Assembly (NCBI RefSeq): GCF_964355755.1
Contig: NC_092673.1
Coordinates: forward strand, 14,325,001-14,389,000
Direction of reading: 5' to 3'
Length of the DNA stretch: 64,000 bases
Origin: Antedon mediterranea
Lineage: Eukaryota > Echinodermata > Crinoidea > Comatulida > Antedonidae
This document shows, one piece after another, positions 56,987 to 64,000 of the stretch; position 1 is the stretch's first letter, and the number at the start of each line of letters is the position of its first letter. The position numbers were made by a program, and so were the translations under genes. Below the pieces are notes generated by a model, which saw only the letters and a program-made list of their open reading frames with translations, did no database searches and was not told the DNA's origin.

Positions 56987-57763
56987 CAGGGGCGGTCGCA
57001 GGACTATTTTAAGAAGGTTGCTCAGAGACTTCAGGGTTGTAGACACTGAGTATTTGAGCAAGCAAATTGTTAAATGACAACCCTAGATGGCCACAAATGG
57101 TACTCGCGTAGGCCTACTTTAAATTCATGATAAATCTCACCCACCTCTAGTTCGCCGGAAATGTCACTACAGTGCGCTAGCAAACAGAGGATTGTAGGCT
57201 ATATTATTCCGCCGGTAATAAAACATAGGCTACGTGACTACTTTTTTTCAGTAAATTACCCAATGGTTTATTCAAAGTACACTGTAACTAATCCCTTGCA
57301 ATTCAATCAAAATGTTATTATTATACTACTATAATATTGTTGAAAAATGGATTGCGTGATATGAAAATATATTGATAGTAAAATGGGACAAAGTTACGTT
57401 CTTGTCTGGTTATTAGGTATTCATGCTGTGATGAAGCGGAGGATTATTTTTGTAGCGTTCCATTTAAAATAAATTTTGTTACAAAGAAATATTTTGATTG
57501 TGAAGGTCGTTAAATTCATTGGCGCCAGCATCACTTCTTTTACCAATTTTAACAAAAAGCTAACATCAAAACATTTAACAATGATAAAATGCCCTGCAAC
57601 TCTCTAACTACTTTATGACTAAGCCTATAAAGTTCTGGTTCCGGATGGATATTGTATACGATGAAATGAGACTCAATTTTAATTTAGTGGCAGAAACAGC
57701 ATTTAGTATGAAATTAAGGGTATTGCCCGGGCCACTTGGCCAACATCCCTGGGTCCGCCCCTG
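56987..57763. mobile_element. 777-bp nonautonomous TIR element (CAGGGGCGG ends)
   Basis: The left end is CAGGGGCGGTCGCAGGACT and the right end, reverse-complemented, is CAGGGGCGGACCCAGGGAT. ATAAT directly abuts both ends (56982-56986 and 57764-57768). The ends look hAT-like, but hAT normally gives 8-bp duplications, so the superfamily is open. There is no transposase inside. Confidence 0.7.
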
Positions 57764-58218
57764 ATAATGTTGAAGAAAGGTCGATTTTTTAATTTAAAAA
57801 ATACTATTTTGATAGATTTAATATATACGTTTATACAATTAAATGTATTGTTTTGCGATGAATGGAACATTCCAATCTGTATTTTGAAGCTTCAAATTCC
57901 TCGGTTAGAGGGCGCATTATTTCGACAAATGCTTAGATTAGAAATAGTGTCGGGTGTTGTACAGTATGCAGAACAGTAAACTTTAATCAAATAATTATCG
58001 TGGAGTATAATAATAGGCATCATGCAGTTAAACTAAGTCTCATTTGAGGCTTAGCGAGTGTAGTTGAAAGAGTGTGAGTTATAACCATGGCACTATGTCA
58101 GGATTGAACCCGACCTTGGGGTTGGAAGGCAAACACCAACCTCCACTCTATGACTGTCAATGGTGAAAACATAACGGCACACAACATAACATAAACATGC
58201 TTCGTAGTTTCTTTTCTC

Positions 58219-58234
58219 AAACTACAATTTGGTT
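58219..58234. repeat. Left target-site duplication of the Tx1/L1 element
   Basis: AAACTACAATTTGGTT is repeated at 61716-61731. Confidence 0.9.
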
Positions 58235-60279
58235 CTTTTGTTCTTACAACAAGATTACATCGAGTTGCAAAGTATATAATAAACAATGACCAACAAGGGT
58301 ATGTAAAAGGTCGCTTTGGTGGTGACAATATAAGACTAATAGAGGACATAATTACTTACATGGAAAATGAACAGCTTGAAGGTATACTTATAAGTTTAGA
58401 TTTCCAAAAAGCATTTGACAGTGTCAATAGATCATTTTTAATAGAAGCCTTAAATAAATTCAATTTTGGTATTTCATTTGTGAACTGGGTAAAAGCACTG
58501 TATAACAATACAAATTGTATATTCACAAATAATGGTTGGCAATCAGAAAGTTTTGCAATGCACCAAGGTATTAGACAAGGGTGTCCCTTGTCTGCTCTAT
58601 TGTTTATTTTAGTAGCTGAAGTCCTAGCTACAAAAATAAGAGCATGCGATATGGTCAAAGGCCTGATTGTTCCTGCAGGCAATGGTATATTTAAAGATAT
58701 TAAGATTGCACAGCTAGCAGATGACACTGTGCTTTTTCTAATGGATATAAATAGTATAGATAACAGCATAAGTATTATTGAAAAGTTTGGAGAGGTTTCT
58801 GGATTAAAATTAAATAAGAATAAAACAAATGCTTTTTGGCTTGGCAGTTTAAGAGACTGCAAGGACACACATGGTAACATTTCTTGGACATCCACACCAA
58901 TTCGGATATTAGGTATCTATGTTGGACATGATAAGGAATATTGTTATCAAAAGAACTGGAAAGAAAAAATAGACGCATTAGAAAATACCCTAAAAACATG
59001 GGAGAAAAGACACCTCACTTTTTTTGGAAGAATTACTATTGTAAAAACATTAGCGCTCTCAAAAATTATATACAATTCCTGCATTTTGCTAGTACCAGAA
59101 AAAGTAATAAAAGAGGTGGATAAATTAATTTTTAAATTCATTTGGGAAACTAAGAAAGAGAAAATAAAAAGAAAAACCATGTGTGCCAATTACAGTCAAG
59201 GTGGTCTAAAAATGGTAGAATTCAGATCTCAGGTAATATCTTTCCAAGTTAAATGGTACAGGAGACTGTATGAAAACGATGATGCCAAATGGAAATATTT
59301 ACCTACATTTTATATAGAAAAGATAGGCCCAAAATCATTAACCTCAAATTTATCAAAAGTTCCGTGTAATATATCCGTACCACCATTTTACCTCTCAGTT
59401 ATTAAGTCTATAGCAGTAGCTAATGCTTGTAATAATAGATTAAATAAGGAACCAATAAGCTATGATGACATTATTAATCAATCATTATGGGGTAATGAGT
59501 TTATATGTATTAAAAAGAAGCCGTTATATAACTGTAACTGGATTAGTTCAGGGTTTTTAAAAATATATGATGTAATAAATAATAATGTGTTTAAGCCTGC
59601 GATAGAGATAAAAAGAAGGTTAAGATGTACACAAAATTGGATCAGTGAATATTCATGTATATTGAAAGCCATTCCAAAAGAATGGAAATGTATTTTAAAA
59701 TCAACACATGACATTAATGTAAATGATATACCTATTACAAACAATAAGGTCTTAAATATGACGTCTAGACAATTATATAGATTCATAATAGATGCTCAAT
59801 ATATTACACCTACGGCACAGGTTAAGTGGGAATCCATATTTGGTAATATGCCATGGACAAAAATATGGGTTAAGAAAGTTTCTGGTCTTAAAGAAAAAAA
59901 ACTGGCACATTTTAATTTTAAATTGTTGCACAGAATATTGCCAACAAATGAAAGATTACATAGGTGGAGACTTGTAAATTCCCCATGTTGTGACACATGC
60001 AATGTTATTGAGAATGATAAACATATGTTAGTAGAGTGCATAACAGTAAAATGTTTATGGAGAGAGATAAACGAAATAATTAGAGCAGTAAGCATACATA
60101 TTCCTGTTTTTTCTTTCAAAAGACTTTTATTTGAAACTGACAATAATTACGTAAATAAATTATACACTTTAGGAGCATTTTGTATTTATAAAGTAAAGAT
60201 ATTAAGTTTATTGGAAAAAGAAAAAAAAATCAATCTCCTACAAATGTTTAAATCTGAAAAAAAGATAAGAAATATGTAA
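58235..60279 (+). pseudogene. Tx1/L1-type reverse transcriptase, 5'-truncated but open, about 681 codons
   Basis: In frame upstream of the first ATG (58360), the sequence already reads LTTRLHRVAKYIINND and QQGYVKGRFGGDNIRLIEDI, so that ATG is not the natural start. RT motifs: ISLDFQKAFDSVNRSF (motif A), GIRQGCPLSALLF (motif B) and IAQLADDTVLF (motif C, Asp pair). Then come the thumb with GRITIVKTLALSKIIYN and a C-terminal Cys/His module (CCDTCNVIENDKHMLVEC) typical of L1/Tx1 ORF2. There are no internal stops. The endonuclease and the whole N-terminus are missing through truncation at integration. Confidence 0.92.
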
Positions 60280-60661
60280 ATCTGCAGGTATACTGTATAT
60301 GCTCAACCAGATTAAGGAAGAAAATATGTAAATGAGATACCATGAATGATGAATCTATTATGTTTTTTTTTTTTCTACTATACTGTATATTTTGTAAATA
60401 TGTATACCTTGATGATTTGAAAACAAAAAGACAAAATGTGAAAAGCTTTTTATAGATTGATGATAAAAAAAAATGATGGATAAGAAGGTTTAGGTTTAAG
60501 TGGTGAAGTGTTTTCATCAAAGCTTTCATATTATAGGTATATACCGTATATATGTAATTTGCACATTCTTACTGCATGTGGAATTTTGAAATGATAAAAT
60601 GGTTAAAAAGAAAAAAAAAAAAATGTCAAATTTTTTTAATGGATCATTAAACACAAATGTT

Positions 60662-61570
60662 GTTAAATGATAATGTATGTATAAAAAAATAATAGAATAA
60701 ATAATAAGTAAAAAAAAATAATTGAATGAACCCACATAGGAAAAAAAAAGTTAAATGAAACTTTGATGGGTTATACTGTAGATGCAAAAAAGGATAATCT
60801 GTTGGAAATAAATTTTGTAAACATTTAAAGATAAAAAAAAATCAATGTTAAAGGATGAGGAAAATATAATGTTAACAGTAAAAAGTTAGTAAGTAATTAG
60901 TATAACCGAGAATATGCATTGTTTAAATGAAAATATGTTTGCATAGATAAACCCAAAGAAAAATAAAATGGGACAAACCCATGGGATAGATTTATTAAAC
61001 ATAAACGTATTATAATTGTATGAAATAAATATGCATGTAGATGAAAAAAAACCAAAAACAACTATGTAAGAAAAAATAAGCTTTGTTAATGAAAATGTGT
61101 TATAGATAATATGTATAAAAAGAGGAAACTATGTAATCAATGTGGTTAAATGATGATGTATGTATAAACAAAATAATATATGGAAATAGTTTTTTTTTTT
61201 TTTTAAAGAAAATAAGTAAAAAAAAAAAAGTGGAATGAATCCACATAAGAGAAGAAAGTAAAAAAGTTAAATGAAAATTTAAGAAGTTATAGATGCAAAA
61301 AAGGATCTGCTGGTTTTGTAAACATTAAAGAACAAAAATATTAATATTAATGTTAAAGGATGAGAACAATATTATGTTAACAGTAAACATTTAGTAAGTA
61401 ATGAGTATAACAGAGAATATGCATTGTTAAATGAAAATGTGGTAGATGAAAAAAATCAAAAACAACTATGTAAGAAAAAAAATAAGCTTGTTAATGAAAA
61501 TGTGTTACAGATAATATGTTTAAAAAGAGGAAGCTATGTAATCAATGTGATAATATGTAAACAAATGAAT
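60662..61570 (+). repeat. 482-bp tandem duplication in the Tx1/L1 3' UTR
   Basis: GTTAAATGATAATGTATGTA at 60662 recurs (one change) at 61144. The blocks that follow (CCACATA, AGATGCAAAAAAGGAT, TGTTAAAGGATGAG, GAGAATATGCATTGTT, AACAACTATGTAAGAAAAAA) recur in the same order. Confidence 0.85.
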
Positions 61571-61715
61571 AAAACTCTTTAAATAAGTATATGTATACAG
61601 ATGATTAAACAAACATTGTAAATATAATGATATGTATAGTGTATAGTGAAAAATATATGTAAAGAGAACAGTGGTATGGAAATAAAAGTGGGATGAACCC
61701 ACATAAGATAAAAAA

Positions 61716-61731
61716 AAACTACAATTTGGTT
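61716..61731. repeat. Right target-site duplication of the Tx1/L1 element
   Basis: AAACTACAATTTGGTT matches 58219-58234. Confidence 0.9.
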
Positions 61732-62455
61732 TTTAAATACTCCTGTAAACAGATTGATTACATCATTTTACAGACAAACGAAACTGTTTAGTATGCGCTT
61801 TCATATATAAATAAGTGAATAAAAATATACATATTTGTGTTTTCATTGACGAGGTTGTAATAGTAATTTCGGTAACTATTACAGTAGTCCTATATATTTT
61901 GTATACGACACAAGACACGTGTATCTGGGTACGTATATTTATTAGAAAAAATAAGTCTAGATAGATCGCTTAGGCGTCATCCCACGGCCCAACAAATCAG
62001 TACTCATGACAGAAATTCGATCCAGTTTTGTTCACACAAGTTTCCATGAATTTTAACAGCGCAACCGATGATTATCCCTAAATATTCAGCAAACTGTCTG
62101 ATAATCCCTAGCTTAATAAGAGGTAGACTACAGTTTAATGTGTTACTAAATAAGAGCTAGCGTTTCCGATCGCCGAATTTCTTACTGTATTTATTTAGTC
62201 TGGTTCTTATACTGTATAAATACAATCAACTTTACTGCGGTTCCATCACCACCACCCCGTGCCGCCCAATCCCCAATTTCCATTTCTCCTCAATTTCTTT
62301 AGTCCACATCAATTAATTGTTCTTTGTGGTATCCAGTATTCGTTATTTTGTCTTTATTTCCGAATACCCAAATTAAGGGAACACTTCCGTTTTTGTTTAG
62401 TGTCCCAAATGTCTATTGTATTCGATCATTATTAAACCGAGATTTTTTCCTTTAA
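61732..62455. other. Spacer, nothing recognised
   Basis: No coding frame or structured repeat was seen. Confidence 0.45.
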
Positions 62456-62910
62456 GCTCTAGTTGAAACATGGCTAACAAAAAATGATATACCTAATATG
62501 TATAGCCTACCAAATTACAGATTTATCTACAAAAACAGACATAATAAAAGGGGTGGCGGAATTGGATTATACTTATCTGACAATGCATACTATACAATAA
62601 GAGAAGATCTCTCGGCTATGATGGATCAATCAGAAGCACCATTTGTTGAAGTTGAACATCAAAATAAGAACATTGTATATGGAGTCATATACAGACCCCC
62701 GGATAAATGTTCGAAAAAGTGTAACGAACAATTGGGTAAACTTATGGACATTATTAATAGTAAAAATAAAGACTCATATCTCGCAGGTGATTATAATATT
62801 GATTTTAGCTAATCACACAGAAAGTAACGCACAGATGCATACAGATACCCTTTTCTCACATTTTTTTATCATAAACAAGCCAACGCGTGTAACAGCAAAC
62901 ACATCTTAAA
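62456..62910 (+). pseudogene. LINE AP-endonuclease fragment
   Basis: The frame reads LVETWLTKNDIPNMYSL, then KRGGGIGLYLSD, then VEHQNKNIVYGVIYRPPD and SYLAGDYNIDFS, ending in TAA. One base over, NHTESNAQMHTDTLFSHFF and INKPTRVTANTS continue to a second stop. These are the middle motifs of a non-LTR AP endonuclease (ETWL, GGGIGLY, YRPP, GDYNID). It probably belongs with the RT piece at 63640-64000, with a MITE and spacer between. Confidence 0.8.
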
Positions 62911-63066
62911 TAATCGAAAATATTCGTACGAAAGCAATATCATCAGATAGAATCAAGAATAATTTACACAGATAATTCAGACCGCTATACTCTTTTGCAT
63001 AAATAAATCGGTTAAAATTCCAACAAAACATGAACACAAAATAATATAGCCTAAGTTACAGCGTAA

Positions 63067-63273
63067 AGCTTTGTTCCCACTAGCGACGCAACGTAACGCA
63101 GCCTACGCAACGTAAGAAAATGCCCTTCCAATAATTGTGTTTGCCCCCGCCTGCGTGAAATCAAACCTGCGATTTTTGCAGCGCTGTTGCGTCGTCGGTT
63201 CCCACTTGTGATTACGCAATACATCACTTTGCGTCAGTACGTCGCTGCGTTGCGTTCTAGTGGGAACCACGCT
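63067..63273. mobile_element. 207-bp Harbinger-type MITE with TAA duplication
   Basis: The ends AGCTTTGTTCCCACTAG and, reversed, AGCGTGGTTCCCACTAG form inverted repeats flanked by TAA (63064-63066 and 63274-63276). The interior is rich in ACGCAACG words and has no coding capacity. A similar GTGGGAACCA word occurs near 36433, close to the right end of the Harbinger-like element. Confidence 0.75.
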
Positions 63274-63639
63274 TAACTATTCCCGTCGCAATAAAGAACT
63301 ATTCAAAACTGAACTAGAACGGCAAGACGTGGATAATGTAATTAACAGCTGTTATGCAAATGAGTCGTACGTTCATTTCAATTTCAATAATAACATTTTA
63401 TTTAGAAACACTTTGTGAAATAAAAACAGCATACATTAATTATAATAACTTAAAATGGTAACATTAAATAAGAACTGTTTCAGGGATCAGAAAAAGAAGT
63501 AAAATAACTTGTACTTCCAATCTTTTGGTATTTCTAATATGATACATGTTACGTAGGCCTACTTTATGTTTACAAAAAACATGTTTGAGATAGAGATTTG
63601 CAATATATTATTTACATATTTATAAATAAAACTGTTAAC

Positions 63640-64000
63640 TGTAAATCAGAATTAAAAATGATTGAATATGGAGTACCACAGGGCTCAATTCTTGGGCCGT
63701 TCTATTTATAATTTATACAAATGACATTGTTGAAAATAATAAATATTTAAATATTAAGTAAATTAAGTGATTGGTTTACTGCAAACAAATGGAGTTACAA
63801 AGAAGACCAAGTATCGAATTTAGAAGCATCTATAAGAAATAAGATACCAATAATTTATGTATTAATGATGTTGAAATTGAAAGAGTTAGTAAAATTAAAT
63901 TCTTAGGTGTCATTCTTGATCAGTTTGTAACATTCCATGATCATATAGATACCATTACTATGAAAATTGCAATACATATACTTAAAACATATACTTAAAA
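63640..64000 (+). pseudogene. LINE RT fragment running off the window
   Basis: In shifting frames it reads EYGVPQGSILGPF (motif B), then SKLSDWFTANK, INDVEIERVSKIKFLGVILD and FVTFHDHIDTIT. The YADD block appears lost near 63735. It is decayed and continues past the window end. Confidence 0.75.

Larger units (their letters stand above)
58235..61715 (+). mobile_element. Tx1/L1-clade LINE, 5'-truncated, with 16-bp target-site duplication
   Basis: The insert begins inside the RT N-terminal region, carries an intact RT and C-terminal frame to 60279, a 1.4-kb A-rich 3' UTR and an A-rich end (AGATAAAAAAAAA). It is bounded by an exact 16-bp direct repeat. The 3' UTR holds a 482-bp tandem duplication. 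The intact frame and exact duplication indicate a recent insertion; the 5' truncation (no endonuclease) makes it immobile on its own. Confidence 0.93.

Noticed and set aside
58356-58895. 179-codon minus-strand open frame inside the Tx1/L1 element
   Set aside because: It is antisense to RT motifs A to C.

Overview
This is a window from a eukaryotic nuclear genome, AT-rich and intron-containing. It holds one complete host gene in a landscape of transposable-element relics. The palindromic word TAGGCCTA recurs throughout. Together with the transposon mix (CR1 with a 2A-like motif, Tx1/L1, P, Merlin, EnSpm, PIF/Harbinger, piggyBac, hAT, pogo), this suggests a marine invertebrate deuterostome, perhaps an echinoderm. 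That placement is inference only.

Host gene: kynureninase (KYNU) lies on the minus strand, 52470 down to 44850. Thirteen exons with GT..AG introns and consistent phases join to 1428 nt, or 475 aa. The pyridoxal-phosphate lysine and its motif neighbours are intact. It is the only gene here that I call confidently as functional.

Layout. 1-2.2 kb: low-complexity TAGGCCTA tract and relics of a Myb/SANT-like DNA-binding gene. 2.7-3.7 kb: GC-rich dispersed repeat (family X). 4-7 kb: LINE RT relic and a spliced Merlin transposase relic. 8.3-10.5 kb: EnSpm/CACTA transposase exons with a 726-bp piggyBac derivative inside an intron. 10.7-15.1 kb: a second copy of repeat X, split by a 2,988-bp P-superfamily element. 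17-20.4 kb: PIF/Harbinger, piggyBac and hAT transposase relics. 21-25 kb: unrecognised transposon-like coding pieces and two minisatellites. 26-29.4 kb: LINE 3' end and an internally deleted pogo/Tigger element with a PHD finger. 29.9-37.9 kb: four terminal-inverted-repeat (TIR) elements. 38.4-40.7 kb: a tandem array rich in ATGGCCGCCAT motifs, interrupted by a LINE and ending in a perfect hairpin. 40.8-44.5 kb: nearly full-length, broken CR1 LINE. 44.85-52.5 kb: KYNU. 52.7-54.8 kb: a second, 5'-truncated CR1 copy in the opposite orientation. 57-61.7 kb: a TIR element and a 5'-truncated Tx1/L1 element with a 16-bp target-site duplication. 62.4-64 kb: LINE endonuclease and RT pieces running off the window.

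The strongest structural results come from alignments inside the window. The P-like element has a related empty site at about 3.33 kb. One LINE sits exactly inside a tandem repeat unit. Target-site duplications bound several elements. KYNU is bracketed by two closely similar CR1 copies in inverted orientation. I see no tRNA, rRNA or CRISPR array.
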